Assembly: GCF_002744755.1 (NCBI RefSeq)
Contig: NZ_KZ319290.1
Span: 1-64,000, forward strand
Source of the DNA: Leeuwenhoekiella nanhaiensis
GTDB lineage: Bacteria > Bacteroidota > Bacteroidia > Flavobacteriales > Flavobacteriaceae
Direction of reading: 5' to 3'
Length of the DNA stretch: 64,000 nt
The translations under genes were made by a program, and so were the position numbers. Numbering within the stretch: position 1 is the first letter of the stretch; each line of letters begins with the position of its first letter. The notes below the pieces were generated by a model. It did not search any database, was not told where the DNA came from, and saw only the letters and a program-made list of their open reading frames with translations. Positions 32,710 through 42,260 of this stretch are shown one piece after another.

Positions 32710-34350
32710 ATGAAATTTAAAAACATTAAAATGTTTCTTATTGGTCTTGCTGCGCTGGGGTTTCAGCCCGGTAACGCGCAGACTACCTCTCAGAAGCCCA
32801 AATTAGTGGTGGGGATTGTCGTTGATCAAATGCGATTTGACTACCTCACCCGTTTTGAAGCACAATTTGGTGACAGGGGTTTTAAACGCCTGATGTCAGA
32901 CGGTTTTGAGTGCCGCAACAATCATTTTAATTACGTGCCCACCTACACCGGTCCGGGTCACGCTTCTATTTATACGGGGACTACACCGGCCAATCACGGT
33001 ATCATTTCAAACAACTGGTACAACAAATTTGAAAAGCAGCAGGTCTATTGCGCGGGAGATACTGCGGTAGCTTCGGTTGGGATTGACGGCCCTGCAGGGC
33101 AGATGTCCCCGCATCGCATGCTCACGACTACGGTTACAGACCAAAACCGCTTACATACCCAAATGCGTGGTAAAACCATCGGTATCTCATTAAAAGACCG
33201 GGGAGCAATCCTTCCTGCGGGTCATACGGCCAACGCGGCCTACTGGTTTGAAGGCGGAGACGAAGGCAAGTGGATTACCAGTACTTTTTATATGAACGAA
33301 TTACCAAAATGGGTGCAGGATTTTAACGCTTCCGCGAAAGCGAAAAGTTACCTGAAAGAATGGAATACCCTCAAACCTATTGAAACTTATATCGAAAGCG
33401 GGGACGACCTCAATACGTATGAAGGTGGGTTCAGAGGTAAGGAAGAGGCTGTTTTTCCGTACGATCTTGCGGAATTAGCTGAACAGAACGGAGGCTATTC
33501 GCTTTTAAAATCAACCCCTTATGGAAACAATCTGACTACCGATTTTGCGCTTGAGGCTCTTGATGCAGAGGGCTTAGGTCAGGATGCCGATACCGATTTT
33601 CTGGCGGTGAGTTACAGCGCGACCGATTATGTAGGTCACAATTTTGGAGTCAATTCAAAGGAAGTTGAAGATATGTACGTGCGCCTCGATCTGGACCTGG
33701 AGCGTTTGCTTGATGCTTTAGATGAAAAAGTTGGTAAAGGCAATTATACCGTTTTCTTAACCGCAGACCATGGGGCGGTCAATGTTCCGGCGTATTTGAG
33801 TGCTAATAAAATCCCTTCAGGCTATTTTGATAACCGGGCTTTTGAAACTGCACTAAATGAGTTTGTTGTTTCTGAATTTGGAGAAGAAGGCTTGATTGAA
33901 GATATTTCAAATTATCAGGTATTTTTCAATTATGAAAATCTTGCCGCGGCAGAAATCAATGCCGAAGAGCTTCAGCAAAAAATCGCGCATTTTGCCCTGC
34001 AATACGATCTTATGGATAAGGTTTACACCCGCGCCGAACTCAATCAGGCCAATTACACCAGCGGCGTTGCAGCTTTGATTCAGAAAGGTTTTAACCAAAA
34101 GCGTAGCGGAGATGTATTTCTGGTGCTTGATCCCGGGGTAATCAGTTATTCACGTACCGGGTCTACGCACGGCTCGGCTTTTTCTTATGATACGCATGCG
34201 CCGCTCTTGTTTTACGGAGCCGGAATTAAAAAAGGAAAAACCTACGAGCTCACCGAAATTCCGGATATAGCGCCTACGATAGCCGTACTTTTAGGTATTG
34301 AATTCCCTAATGGAACCACCGGCAAAGTAATCGCTGAGGTTTTAGAATAA
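32710..34350 (+). CDS. pafA: PafA-type alkaline phosphatase
   Basis: A 546-residue secreted phosphatase (signal peptide ending 'GNAQ', about 24) of the flavobacterial PafA family, which hydrolyses phosphomonoesters in the periplasm or surroundings. Metal site 'GIVVDQMRFDYL'; nucleophile Thr80 in 'YTGPGHASIYTG'; Asn near 101; 'SLKDRGAILPAGH' supplies the Lys and Arg typical of PafA; 'SYSATDYVGHNFG' and 'TADHGAVNV' give further zinc ligands, and 'SYSRTGSTHGSAFSYDTHAPLLFYG' the last. Length fits. Its operator-like palindrome upstream suggests regulated expression. Converges with the GT2 gene with a 9-bp overlap. Confidence 0.9.
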   Translation: MKFKNIKMFLIGLAALGFQPGNAQTTSQKPKLVVGIVVDQMRFDYLTRFEAQFGDRGFKRLMSDGFECRNNHFNYVPTYTGPGHASIYTGTTPANHGIISNNWYNKFEKQQVYCAGDTAVASVGIDGPAGQMSPHRMLTTTVTDQNRLHTQMRGKTIGISLKDRGAILPAGHTANAAYWFEGGDEGKWITSTFYMNELPKWVQDFNASAKAKSYLKEWNTLKPIETYIESGDDLNTYEGGFRGKEEAVFPYDLAELAEQNGGYSLLKSTPYGNNLTTDFALEALDAEGLGQDADTDFLAVSYSATDYVGHNFGVNSKEVEDMYVRLDLDLERLLDALDEKVGKGNYTVFLTADHGAVNVPAYLSANKIPSGYFDNRAFETALNEFVVSEFGEEGLIEDISNYQVFFNYENLAAAEINAEELQQKIAHFALQYDLMDKVYTRAELNQANYTSGVAALIQKGFNQKRSGDVFLVLDPGVISYSRTGSTHGSAFSYDTHAPLLFYGAGIKKGKTYELTEIPDIAPTIAVLLGIEFPNGTTGKVIAEVLE

Positions 34351-35190
34351 TTTCTCCCGGATCTTTTTCCAGCGGAGTTTACGTATAAACGCACCTTCTT
34401 CTTTTGTGACCAAAAAGGGAAGGTGTTTTTGTTTGGCTCTCAAGTAACCACTTAGATAATTTTTAAAGAGCCTGAGGCTCTTTTTACGCATCGCCAGTTT
34501 TGCCGAAGCGATCCCGGTAAGTATAAAACCATAGCGCATTCCGTAAAAGGCCTCGCCTTGTTTGTATTTGGCTTTAGCCGAATAGGTATGCCCGGTTGGT
34601 TTCAGATGCTTTACCTGCAAATCAGTATTGGTAGCCACTTCCCAGCCGTGGTATTGTGCCAAAAGTTCGTCTAGCGTATCCCATCCCATCGCGGTTTTGA
34701 GTCCGCCAATGGCTTCAAAGCAGGCTTTGCGATAGCATTTAAGGGCACCGCGTATATGGTCTTTATTGGTGAGATTTTCGAGTTCCCAGCTGCCGTTGCG
34801 CTCTACGTAACAAAAACCGCCGTACATCCCGAGCTTTGGGTTTTGTTCAAATGCCTGCTTTACGGTTTTTAGATAATTATCAGGAAAAATCAAATCTGCG
34901 TCAAACTTGCACAGCAGGTCATAATCGGTTTTCAAATGCTTCAGGCCGTAGTTAAAAGCCTGCACAACTTTGCTTCCGGGTAGGTGGGCTGCTTCCGATT
35001 TTTTTTCAACCAATTGTATTTCGGGATGCTTTTCAGAATAGGAAGCGATGATTTTTGGAGTCTCGTCAGTGCTTCCGTCATCAACTACGATGATGTTTTC
35101 GGCCTTATAACTTTGAGCCAAAAGCGAGTCGAGCGTTTTTGCGATTAAATCGGCCTCGTTATACGCCGGTATGATTACAGCCATTCTCAT
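34342..35190 (-). CDS. Glycosyltransferase family 2
   Basis: A 282-residue GT-A fold transferase. 'AVIIPAYNEADLIAKTLDSL' at the start, 'IIVVDDGSTDET' (nucleotide-sugar-binding DD), 'LCKFDADLIFP' (DxD), then 'YGGFCYVERNG' and 'AMGWDTLDELL' (acceptor/ED region). No TM segments are evident, so it is probably peripheral to the inner membrane. The start overlaps the stop of the methyltransferase gene (4 bp); they form a two-gene unit. Acceptor and donor are unknown, likely surface polysaccharide. Confidence 0.9.
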   Translation of the reverse strand: MRMAVIIPAYNEADLIAKTLDSLLAQSYKAENIIVVDDGSTDETPKIIASYSEKHPEIQLVEKKSEAAHLPGSKVVQAFNYGLKHLKTDYDLLCKFDADLIFPDNYLKTVKQAFEQNPKLGMYGGFCYVERNGSWELENLTNKDHIRGALKCYRKACFEAIGGLKTAMGWDTLDELLAQYHGWEVATNTDLQVKHLKPTGHTYSAKAKYKQGEAFYGMRYGFILTGIASAKLAMRKKSLRLFKNYLSGYLRAKQKHLPFLVTKEEGAFIRKLRWKKIREKLF

Positions 35191-35708
35191 TTCCGCTCTG
35201 CGTAAATTAAATAATAGCGCGGTGTAAACAGGCGCAAAAGCGGTCGCAACCCCAGTTTTTTTACAGGATGCGTAAACTGTTTGCGTTTTTTGATCTCCCA
35301 GCCCGACTTTTCTAAAAGCCAGTCAAACTGCCAGTCTTCAAACTCGTGATAGTGCCGGTCCCATTTGTCGGTTTTGCTACGATAGGCAGGAGCAAACCAC
35401 AGTTTAAGTGGAATGCTGGCCACGAGTTTATCGGCTTTAATATCCTTCAGTACATTAAAAGGTGCGAGTAAATGTTCAAAAATTTCAAAAGCGGTAACCG
35501 CATCTGCATCGGTGTTTTGTACCGCACTCGTATCGAGGTCTAAATCTTCACCGCTCGTGTTGGTTACCTGATAGCCCTCTTTTTTCATGATCTCAGAAAA
35601 CGGATTTTCAACTCCGAGATCCAGAATGCTGCTGCCGGGCGGGAGCACTTCTTTCAAAAAGGCTGCCGTGATGGCAAAACGTTTATTGGGAAAGGTTTTT
35701 TCGTACAC
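35187..35708 (-). CDS. SAM-dependent methyltransferase-like protein
   Basis: About 173 residues from a GTG at 35708. The frame stays open to a TTG at 35738, but that codon lies inside a TACTTTTG promoter box (35743-35736), so the later start is chosen. A short class I methyltransferase core: 'SSILDLGVENPFSEIMKKEGY' (motif I), 'DADAVTAFEIFEHLLAPFNVL' (motif IV), then 'KWDRHYHEFEDWQFDWLLEKSGW'. Motif I is atypical (DLGVENP rather than DxGxGxG). Coupled to the GT2 gene, so a role in glycan modification is likely but not shown. Confidence 0.78.
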   Translation of the reverse strand: MYEKTFPNKRFAITAAFLKEVLPPGSSILDLGVENPFSEIMKKEGYQVTNTSGEDLDLDTSAVQNTDADAVTAFEIFEHLLAPFNVLKDIKADKLVASIPLKLWFAPAYRSKTDKWDRHYHEFEDWQFDWLLEKSGWEIKKRKQFTHPVKKLGLRPLLRLFTPRYYLIYAERK

Positions 35709-35735
35709 TAGAAGCAGGTTGCAAATTTGTAATCG

Positions 35736-35831
35736 CAAAAGTAAGAGTTGTGTTGCAATGGCAAGGCTTTATTTTTGGTTTTTGAAAATACGGCTCAAAG
35801 GGTTTAACTCGATCTTATTTGTTTAAATTTG
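35736..35831. promoter_or_regulatory. Divergent promoters for the methyltransferase and sigma factor genes
   Basis: Minus strand TACTTTTG (35743-35736) and plus strand TAAATTTG (35824-35831) both match TAnnTTTG. The plus box leaves a leader of about 25 nt before the ATG at 35862; the minus box about 27 nt before the GTG at 35708. Confidence 0.5.
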
Positions 35832-35861
35832 CGTCGCGACAGCACGATCTATAATTCTAAT

Positions 35862-36413
35862 ATGGCAGACCACCAACTCGATCCCTCAAAATGGGTGGAT
35901 AAATATTCAGATTACCTGTACAATTACACGATTGTGAAGGTAAACGATAAGGAGGTGGCTGAAGATATCATTTCAGAAACCTTCCTTGCCGGCTTGAAGT
36001 CGATGAAGAACTTTAAGGGGGAGGCCAGTGAACGCACGTGGCTGATTTCGATCTTAAAGCGAAAAATTATAGATTACTACCGCAAAATCAATTCTAAAAA
36101 AGGAAAGGCAGAGGTTCGGGTCAACTATAACGATGATGAAGAGGGAGGTGACTGGCTTGAGGAGCGCGTAGCAGATCCCTTTGATCGTACTGCTGAAGAT
36201 GATTTGGAAAATACCGAGCTAGGCGTGGCGATTTATGCGTGTATCGATAAATTGCCGGAAAAGCAGGCCGCGATTTTCAAGAAAAAGACCATTGAAGGTC
36301 AGGATACCGAAACTATTTGTAAAGAATTTAATATCACGCCGTCTAATCTGTGGGTAATAATTCACCGAGCCCGTACAGCACTGGCAAGTTGCTTAGAAGA
36401 AAACTGGTTATAA
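35862..36413 (+). CDS. Sigma-70 family (ECF-type) RNA polymerase sigma factor
   Basis: About 183 residues from the ATG at 35862 (upstream codons to 35829 overlap the promoter box). Region 2: 'YSDYLYNYTIVKVNDKEVAEDIISETFLAGLKSM' and 'FKGEASERTWLISILKRKIIDYYRK'; region 4: 'LPEKQAAIFKKKTIEGQDTETICKEFNITPSNLWVIIHRARTALASCL'. Binds core RNA polymerase and directs it to a specific promoter set. The very next gene (3 bp gap) encodes a small Cys/His protein like a ZAS anti-sigma, so the pair probably forms a redox- or metal-responsive switch (inference). Target promoter unknown. Confidence 0.93.
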   Translation: MADHQLDPSKWVDKYSDYLYNYTIVKVNDKEVAEDIISETFLAGLKSMKNFKGEASERTWLISILKRKIIDYYRKINSKKGKAEVRVNYNDDEEGGDWLEERVADPFDRTAEDDLENTELGVAIYACIDKLPEKQAAIFKKKTIEGQDTETICKEFNITPSNLWVIIHRARTALASCLEENWL

Positions 36414-36416
36414 ACG

Positions 36417-36671
36417 ATGAAACTATTTGTAGATTGTAAAAAAGCCGGGCACCTTTGTGATAAAGGGCAGTATGATGATGCCTCCTTTTTTGATAAGTTG
36501 AAAGTGCGCTTTCACAATTTGGTTTGTAAACACTGTGCAGATTATTCGGAGCGCAATGCAAAACTCACCAGGCTGATGAAAGATCCCAAGTGCAAGCAAA
36601 TGCCTGAGGAATGTAAAAAGCGTATCCGTGAAGAATTAGAGCGTGAGCTGGCAAAAGGCGAGCAACATTAA
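36417..36671 (+). CDS. Small zinc-binding protein, putative ZAS-type anti-sigma factor
   Basis: An 84-residue protein immediately after the sigma factor. 'FHNLVCKHCADY' gives HxxxCxxC, the ZAS zinc motif of anti-sigma factors; two other cysteines lie at the start ('FVDCKKAGHLC') and two later ('KCKQMPEEC'). The C-terminus is a charged helix. No transmembrane segment, so it would be cytoplasmic like RsrA. Its 3' end overlaps the convergent UbiA-like gene by 36 bp. The anti-sigma role rests on motif plus position. Confidence 0.7.
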   Translation: MKLFVDCKKAGHLCDKGQYDDASFFDKLKVRFHNLVCKHCADYSERNAKLTRLMKDPKCKQMPEECKKRIREELERELAKGEQH

Positions 36672-37460
36672 CCACCATAAAACAGGGATTCCCTCAACGA
36701 AAAAAGATGCGTAATAGCTAGACTGATGTGTTGTAGCTTTTAGAATTGAAAAAGCGGTAATAAGTCCCAAAATACAGGTGATTACGATGTATCCGGTTCG
36801 GTTTCCCGGAATTGTAAATTCCAAAGCCACAAAACCTATTAGCAAGGCCAAACCCAGAAGTTTGGTTTTTTTTATGCCTAAAACCTGAGGTAGGGTATTC
36901 AGCGCTAAAGCATCATAGGTAAGATCCCGAATCTCAAAAGGTATCATTAGTGCCAAAACCAACAATACGCGCTGCAGGAATAGGATCGAGACCGAAAAGT
37001 CTAAACGATCTGCGCCAATCGCGGGAAGATAAACCGTTACTCCTGCCCAAACCGCCGCTATAATGAAAACTTTTAAGGTAGGTATTCGGCGTAAATTCTT
37101 TTTGTGAGGCAAAAACGGGATAGCATATAGAAGCGTCAATATTCCCAGCGGAATGCAATACAACCAGAAAACCCAATCAAACTGAAAGGCAAAATAGCAA
37201 AACGCCAGAAAGCAAAGCAATGAAAACGTCTGTATGCTTTTCAGGCTTTGAGTCAGATGCCTGTGGTGTAAACCGGCCAGTGCCGCGTACTTCACAAAGT
37301 TATAGCCGGTAATACTCCCGAAAAACACAAACCCGTAGAGCAGGGGTTGCGGGTTTAATGCCAGTTGAATTTCGGTAACCCATACCAGAGCAAGCACGGC
37401 GAGAGAGACGTGCAAACTGCTGTTGATGTAGAAATCAAAAAGAGCTTTAAGGTGCTTCAC
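36636..37460 (-). CDS. UbiA-like membrane protein
   Basis: A 274-residue protein with about eight TM helices and a UbiA prenyltransferase-like layout. The second Asp motif is recognisable in 'IPFEIRDLTYDALALNTLPQVLGIKKTK', but the first ('GSITGYNFVKYA') lacks the usual NxxxDxxxD. It may be an inactive or specialised relative. It starts at a GTG (37460), preceded by TAACTTTA and exactly four bases. The 3' end overlaps the ZAS-like gene on the other strand. Substrate unknown. Confidence 0.75.
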   Translation of the reverse strand: MKHLKALFDFYINSSLHVSLAVLALVWVTEIQLALNPQPLLYGFVFFGSITGYNFVKYAALAGLHHRHLTQSLKSIQTFSLLCFLAFCYFAFQFDWVFWLYCIPLGILTLLYAIPFLPHKKNLRRIPTLKVFIIAAVWAGVTVYLPAIGADRLDFSVSILFLQRVLLVLALMIPFEIRDLTYDALALNTLPQVLGIKKTKLLGLALLIGFVALEFTIPGNRTGYIVITCILGLITAFSILKATTHQSSYYASFFVEGIPVLWWLMLLAFCQLTL

Positions 37461-37546
37461 GGGCTAAAGTTAAAGCATGTGTTGATAACTGATTGTAGTG
37501 GTTAAAAACTAATATCTGCATATTCAAATAATCGGTTGTGATATTG

Positions 37547-37554
37547 TAATTTTG
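37547..37554 (+). promoter_or_regulatory. -7 box upstream of gcvP
   Basis: TAATTTTG, a TAnnTTTG match 27 bases before the ATG at 37582. No glycine-riboswitch-like structure is evident in the short leader. Confidence 0.5.
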
Positions 37555-37581
37555 CGGCATTAAAAAAATACAAAATTGTAT

Positions 37582-40425
37582 ATGAGAACAGATGTTTTTG
37601 CTTTGCGGCATATAGGGCCACGACCAGAGGAAAAGGAGCAAATGCTTGAAGCAATTGGTGCAGCTAGTATTGATCAGTTAATCTACGAAACCCTGCCTGA
37701 TGGTATCAAGCTTCAGAAGCCCCTCAATCTGGAACCTGCATTGAGCGAATATGAATATGCCACGCATATCAACGCCCTTGCAAACAAAAACAAATTGTTT
37801 AAAACCTATATAGGTCTGGGGTATCACGAGTCAAAGACTCCTGCGGTTATTCAGCGTAATATTTTGGAAAATCCGGGCTGGTACACGGCTTATACTCCGT
37901 ATCAGGCTGAGATTGCTCAGGGACGTCTGGAAGCCTTGCTCAATTTTCAGACTATGGTCGCTGATCTTACCGGGATGGAACTCGCCAATGCCTCACTTCT
38001 TGATGAAGCTACTGCAGCCGCCGAAGCGATGACCTTGCTTGCCGGTGTTCGTACCCGCGATCAAAAGAAAAACAGAACCTCCAAATTTTTTGTAGATAAA
38101 GATATTTTCCCCCAGACCCTTTCAGTATTACAAACCCGTGCGATTCCGGTAGGGGTAGAGCTCGTGGTAGGTCGAGCCCAGGAGTTTGATTTTAGCGATG
38201 AGTTTTTTGGCGCTTTAATTCAGTATCCATCAGCGACCGGAGAGATTCACGATTACACCGGCTTTATCAAAAAAGCACACGATCTGGATATTAAAGTTGC
38301 TGTTGCCGCAGATTTGATGAGTCTTGTATTACTTGAAGCTCCCGGCAAACTGGGAGCAGACGTTGTGGTAGGTACCACCCAACGTTTTGGTATTCCGCTG
38401 GGATATGGTGGTCCGCACGCGGCTTATTTTGCCACACGCGAAGAATACAAGCGTAACATTCCCGGGCGTATCATTGGGGTGAGTAAAGACATGAACGGCG
38501 ACCGCGCCCTGCGTATGGCGCTACAAACCCGTGAGCAACACATTAAGCGCGATAAGGCTACTTCAAACATTTGTACCGCCCAGGTGCTTCTGGCCGTTAT
38601 GGCAGGAATGTACGGAGTGTATCACGGGCCAAAAGGTTTGCAGTATATCGCGACCAAAATTCACCGTACCGCGGCAACCCTTACCGATGCTTTAGAAAAC
38701 TTGGGCTTGTACCAGTTGAACAGCGGGTATTTTGATACCATTCGGGTTAAGGCAGATGCCAAAACCGTACGTACCTATGCTGAGGCTAACGAAATTAATT
38801 TCTACTATCCGGATGAGGATACGGTTTCTATTGCGGTAAACGAGGCTACCAGTCTTGCTGATCTCAATAAAATCATTTCGGTTTTTGCTGAAGCTTTAGG
38901 GAAAGAATTCACACATCTTGAAGCTTTAAAGGAACTTAACGCAGTTCCTGATTTATTACAACGCGAGAGCGAGTTTATGACGAATGAGGTGTTTAACAGC
39001 TATCACTCAGAAACCGAGCTGATGCGTTACATCAAAAAGCTGGAGCGCAAAGATCTTTCTTTAAATCACAGTATGATTTCTCTAGGGTCGTGTACGATGA
39101 AACTGAATGCAGCTGCTGAAATGCTTCCGCTTAGTGATGCGCGTTGGGGGGGCATACATCCATTTGTACCGGTAAATCAGGCTGAAGGCTATCAATACGT
39201 TTTGAAAAAGCTTGAAGAGCAACTTACCGAAATTACCGGTTTTGCCGCGACCAGTTTGCAGCCAAACTCAGGTGCTCAGGGTGAGTATGCCGGTTTAATG
39301 GTAATTAGAGCCTATCACGAAAGCCGCGGAGAAGCCCATCGTAATATTTGTTTAATACCCTCATCAGCTCACGGAACTAACCCTGCGAGTGCAGTAATGG
39401 CTGGAATGCAGGTCGTGGTAACTAAAGCCACCGATGCTGGAAACATAGATGTAGATGATTTACGCGAAAAAGCCGAGCAGTATAAAGACAATCTGGCTGC
39501 GCTGATGGTGACTTACCCTTCTACTCACGGAGTGTATGAAAGCGCTATTCAGGAAATCACCGGAATCATTCACGAGCACGGTGGTCAGGTATATATGGAC
39601 GGTGCCAATATGAATGCACAGGTGGGATTAACCAATCCCGGAAAAATTGGGGCAGATGTATGTCACCTCAATTTGCACAAGACCTTTGCGATCCCTCACG
39701 GAGGTGGTGGCCCTGGTGTTGGTCCTATTTGTGTGGCTGAGCAGTTGGTGCCTTTTCTACCCGGAAACCCGGTAATCAAAACCGGAGGAGCAGAAGCGAT
39801 TACAGCTATTTCCGCCGCACCATGGGGTTCTTCACTGGTTTGTTTGATCAGCTATGCCTATATCAAAATGTTAGGTGCAACCGGTCTTAAAGAATCTACT
39901 GAAGCCGCTATTTTAAATGCCAATTACATCAAAGAGCGTTTAAAAGGAAAGTTTGAAGTGCTGTATTCGGGAGAGATGGGACGTGCTGCACACGAGATGA
40001 TCATTGATTGCCGACCTTTTAAAGAAAACGGAATTGAAGTTGTAGACATCGCGAAGCGTTTGATCGATTACGGTTTCCACGCGCCAACCGTTTCATTCCC
40101 GGTTGCCGGAACTATGATGATTGAGCCTACCGAAAGTGAAAGTAAAGCAGAACTGGATCGTTTTTGCGATGCGATGATCAACATCCGTAAGGAAATTGAC
40201 GCAGCTTCTGCAGACGAACCAAATAATGTTTTGAAAAATGCTCCGCATACCCTGAGCATGCTTACCGCAGATACCTGGGATTTACCCTATACCCGCGAGC
40301 AGGCAGCGTATCCGCTGGAGTATGTAGCAGACAATAAGTTCTGGCCAAGCGTGCGTCGCGTAGATGATGCCTTTGGCGATCGTAACCTGATTTGTACTTG
40401 CGCTCCAATTGAGGAGTATATGTAA
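37582..40425 (+). CDS. gcvP: Glycine dehydrogenase (decarboxylating), P-protein
   Basis: About 947 residues from the ATG at 37582 (a TTG two codons earlier is less likely). The P-protein of the glycine cleavage system decarboxylates glycine with pyridoxal phosphate and loads the aminomethyl group on the H-protein. It is the fused long form: an N-terminal half ('[17 protein letters not shown]', '[22 protein letters not shown]') and a C-terminal half with the PLP lysine in '[19 protein letters not shown]'. gcvT and gcvH are not adjacent. A strong terminator follows. Confidence 0.97.
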   Translation: MRTDVFALRHIGPRPEEKEQMLEAIGAASIDQLIYETLPDGIKLQKPLNLEPALSEYEYATHINALANKNKLFKTYIGLGYHESKTPAVIQRNILENPGWYTAYTPYQAEIAQGRLEALLNFQTMVADLTGMELANASLLDEATAAAEAMTLLAGVRTRDQKKNRTSKFFVDKDIFPQTLSVLQTRAIPVGVELVVGRAQEFDFSDEFFGALIQYPSATGEIHDYTGFIKKAHDLDIKVAVAADLMSLVLLEAPGKLGADVVVGTTQRFGIPLGYGGPHAAYFATREEYKRNIPGRIIGVSKDMNGDRALRMALQTREQHIKRDKATSNICTAQVLLAVMAGMYGVYHGPKGLQYIATKIHRTAATLTDALENLGLYQLNSGYFDTIRVKADAKTVRTYAEANEINFYYPDEDTVSIAVNEATSLADLNKIISVFAEALGKEFTHLEALKELNAVPDLLQRESEFMTNEVFNSYHSETELMRYIKKLERKDLSLNHSMISLGSCTMKLNAAAEMLPLSDARWGGIHPFVPVNQAEGYQYVLKKLEEQLTEITGFAATSLQPNSGAQGEYAGLMVIRAYHESRGEAHRNICLIPSSAHGTNPASAVMAGMQVVVTKATDAGNIDVDDLREKAEQYKDNLAALMVTYPSTHGVYESAIQEITGIIHEHGGQVYMDGANMNAQVGLTNPGKIGADVCHLNLHKTFAIPHGGGGPGVGPICVAEQLVPFLPGNPVIKTGGAEAITAISAAPWGSSLVCLISYAYIKMLGATGLKESTEAAILNANYIKERLKGKFEVLYSGEMGRAAHEMIIDCRPFKENGIEVVDIAKRLIDYGFHAPTVSFPVAGTMMIEPTESESKAELDRFCDAMINIRKEIDAASADEPNNVLKNAPHTLSMLTADTWDLPYTREQAAYPLEYVADNKFWPSVRRVDDAFGDRNLICTCAPIEEYM

Positions 40426-40448
40426 GACCGAAACGGTCGGTTAAAATA

Positions 40449-40477
40449 AAAACCCCGCAAATAGCGGGGTTTTTTAT
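40449..40477. terminator. Bidirectional terminator after gcvP
   Basis: AACCCCGC (40451-40458) pairs with GCGGGGTT (40464-40471), with T's on the 3' side and A's on the 5' side, so it can serve gcvP and the convergent membrane-protein operon. Confidence 0.85.
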
Positions 40478-40869
40478 GCGTAATAAACAGACATAAAAAC
40501 TACACTCATATAGGTCCAAAACAGTGTAAAGAAAATGTGTATGATTGTTTCAAAAGTCTTCCCTTTCCATAGCTTGGCAGAATATATAAAGAGCTGAAAA
40601 AACAAGCGTACCAGCCAGAATATACCTAATCCCAGGCAGATTGTTTTTCCTAAATCGGTGCTGGTTAGAGAATGACTTTGACTGATACACAGCAAGCCCA
40701 TCAGAAATACGGTTAATGCAATAAAGAAGGTATGAGTAGTCATCATTTGACGATTGATCAAACTCAGGTTTATCAATTCAAGCTTCCAGTTGAAGTATTT
40801 CGGGAATATAATGTGAACCAGGGCTAGTAAGATTAAAATCGAACCTATTATTTGGATGTGTATTTCCAT
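40474..40869 (-). CDS. Small membrane protein, last gene of GbsR-linked operon
   Basis: A 131-residue protein with four hydrophobic helices ('IQIIGSILILLALVHIIF', 'THTFFIALTVFLMGLLCI', 'GLGIFWLVRLFFQLFIY', 'IHIFFTLFWTYMSVVFMS') and short loops. I do not recognise the family. It is the third of three small membrane protein genes behind a GbsR/MarR-type regulator and ends at the gcvP terminator. Its sequence is unlike the two preceding proteins. Confidence 0.7.
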   Translation of the reverse strand: MEIHIQIIGSILILLALVHIIFPKYFNWKLELINLSLINRQMMTTHTFFIALTVFLMGLLCISQSHSLTSTDLGKTICLGLGIFWLVRLFFQLFIYSAKLWKGKTFETIIHIFFTLFWTYMSVVFMSVYYA

Positions 40870-40886
40870 GTCTTGAGATTATAAGT

Positions 40887-41270
40887 CTAGACAGTGACTT
40901 GTTTTGTCATAGTTTGTCTTGATTTCTTTCTTCCACGGAAAAACAAAAACAGGTTGAAAAAGAGCATAATCCCCAGATAGATTGTAAAACCGCCAATTTT
41001 AGAGCTTAGTATTTCAACCAGATTTTGATAGGTGTCGTTAAACCCGTACGAGTGGATTTCCATAATCATTAATGCAAAGCCGATGTTGAGCAAATAAAAA
41101 CCTACTTTAAATAATTGATTGGTAGCCAAAGCGATTTCTTCTTTGCCCTTAAAAATGTCTATCATAAAGAGTTTGCCGTTTTTAAAAAGTATTCGGGATA
41201 CATAAAGGGTTAACAAAATAGTTATGGGTAAATAAATGAAGTAGCCGATAAGGATTTTTGAAGTTTCCAT
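40887..41270 (-). CDS. Small membrane protein, paralogue of the next upstream gene
   Basis: A 127-residue protein with three or four TM helices: 'YFIYLPITILLTLYVSRIL', 'VGFYLLNIGFALMIMEI', 'IGGFTIYLGIMLFFNLFLFF', and a basic C-terminal tail ('RGRKKSRQ'). Its layout (helix, amphipathic segment, 'K/R-x5-YLLNIGFAL', helix) matches the 113-residue protein encoded just upstream ('GYYLVNLGYVL'), so the two are diverged tandem duplicates. Family not recognised. 11 bp separate the genes. Confidence 0.68.
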   Translation of the reverse strand: METSKILIGYFIYLPITILLTLYVSRILFKNGKLFMIDIFKGKEEIALATNQLFKVGFYLLNIGFALMIMEIHSYGFNDTYQNLVEILSSKIGGFTIYLGIMLFFNLFLFFRGRKKSRQTMTKQVTV

Positions 41271-41281
41271 AGTTTAAAGTA

Positions 41282-41623
41282 TTAAGGATTAGAATTTTTT
41301 TTGAGATGCACGGTTATGAAGTAGATGTTGAAATAATGTAAACCTCCCAACAGGAGTATTAAAAGTCCCGTTCTTTGACTCAATTCAAGGATTATTTCTT
41401 CTATAGAATTTAGACTCGGCCAGGTTTGGATAGATACCAAAACATATCCAAGATTGACCAGATAATAACCTATAAGTAACGAGCGATTTACCCGTGCTGT
41501 TAGAGAGGGATCATTCAGTGCCTTAAGAATAAATACTTCTCCTTTAGAATAACAGGTTTTACCTACCCAAATGATTACAGTCGAGGTTAAAAGAACGTAT
41601 AGTATATAGGTAATGATGTTCAT
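41282..41623 (-). CDS. Small membrane protein, first of three behind GbsR-type regulator
   Basis: A 113-residue protein with three TM helices ('IITYILYVLLTSTVIIWVG', 'IGYYLVNLGYVLVSI', 'GLLILLLGGLHYFNIYF'). Related in layout and sequence pattern to the next protein downstream. Not recognised. The gene lies 57 bp after the regulator on the same strand, so it is probably in its operon. Confidence 0.68.
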   Translation of the reverse strand: MNIITYILYVLLTSTVIIWVGKTCYSKGEVFILKALNDPSLTARVNRSLLIGYYLVNLGYVLVSIQTWPSLNSIEEIILELSQRTGLLILLLGGLHYFNIYFITVHLKKNSNP

Positions 41624-41680
41624 GATAATACTTAAACTTTTAAACTTTCAGAAAATATTGAAATTAATTAGTAAAAAATA

Positions 41681-42184
41681 TTAGGTCATTAATTTCATGA
41701 TTGTTTTGGTTACCCAGTTTTCCTTTTGATTGGTAATTTTTTCGAGCATAGTATCGGCTCTGCTTACAAAATCGTATAGCTCCTGTGTTTTCTGCTTGAA
41801 TTTTTGAGCTTCACTACTGTCGTTTTCATCAAAGTTGCGCACATCTTCCAGAACGCGCAGTGTAGGCTGAATCTCGCGCTTACTGCGCTCAATCGCAATT
41901 TTTCGAGCCAGCGAGTCCACATCCTGATCCGCTTTGAAATATTCACGGCGTTCTCCGGGTTTGTACTCCTTGTAAACAATACCCCAATCTATGAGTCCGC
42001 GTAGGTTCATACTGGCATTACCTCGGGAAATCTGAAGCTCTTCCATAATTTCTTCCATCGAAAGGGAGTCTGGTGAAATCATAAGCAAGGCGTGAATTTG
42101 CGCCATCGTCTTATTGATACCCCATTGCGAGCCCAAGGCTCCCCAGGTTTGCAGAAATTGTTCTTTTGCTTCTTTAAATTCCAT
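41681..42184 (-). CDS. GbsR/MarR-family transcriptional regulator
   Basis: A 167-residue winged-helix regulator. 'FLQTWGALGSQWGINKTMAQIHALLMI' opens the fold, 'LSMEEIMEELQISRGNASMNLRGLIDWGIVYKEYKPGERREYF' is the recognition helix and wing. This is the GbsR type, whose Bacillus founder controls choline uptake; the effector here is unknown. It heads an operon with three small membrane proteins. Its own promoter box overlaps an inverted repeat, ATAGT-AA-ACTAT (42194-42205), suggesting autoregulation, and its ATG follows the box by only four bases. Confidence 0.9.
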   Translation of the reverse strand: MEFKEAKEQFLQTWGALGSQWGINKTMAQIHALLMISPDSLSMEEIMEELQISRGNASMNLRGLIDWGIVYKEYKPGERREYFKADQDVDSLARKIAIERSKREIQPTLRVLEDVRNFDENDSSEAQKFKQKTQELYDFVSRADTMLEKITNQKENWVTKTIMKLMT

Positions 42185-42188
42185 AGTT

Positions 42189-42260
42189 CAAATATAGTAA
42201 ACTATTTTAAAGTTTCAATAATATGTGAAAGTTTTTTTAATCAGAAGAAAACTATATTTG
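42189..42260. promoter_or_regulatory. Divergent promoters with shared ACTATATTTG element
   Basis: Minus TATATTTG (42196-42189) and plus TATATTTG (42253-42260) are the same box; both sit in an identical 10-mer ACTATATTTG and both are followed by four bases and an ATG. The inverted repeat ATAGT-AA-ACTAT (42194-42205) overlaps the minus box. The GbsR-type protein may bind both. Confidence 0.55.

Noticed and set aside
37555-37581. Glycine riboswitch before gcvP
   Set aside because: The leader after the -7 box is under 30 nt, too short for any glycine aptamer.
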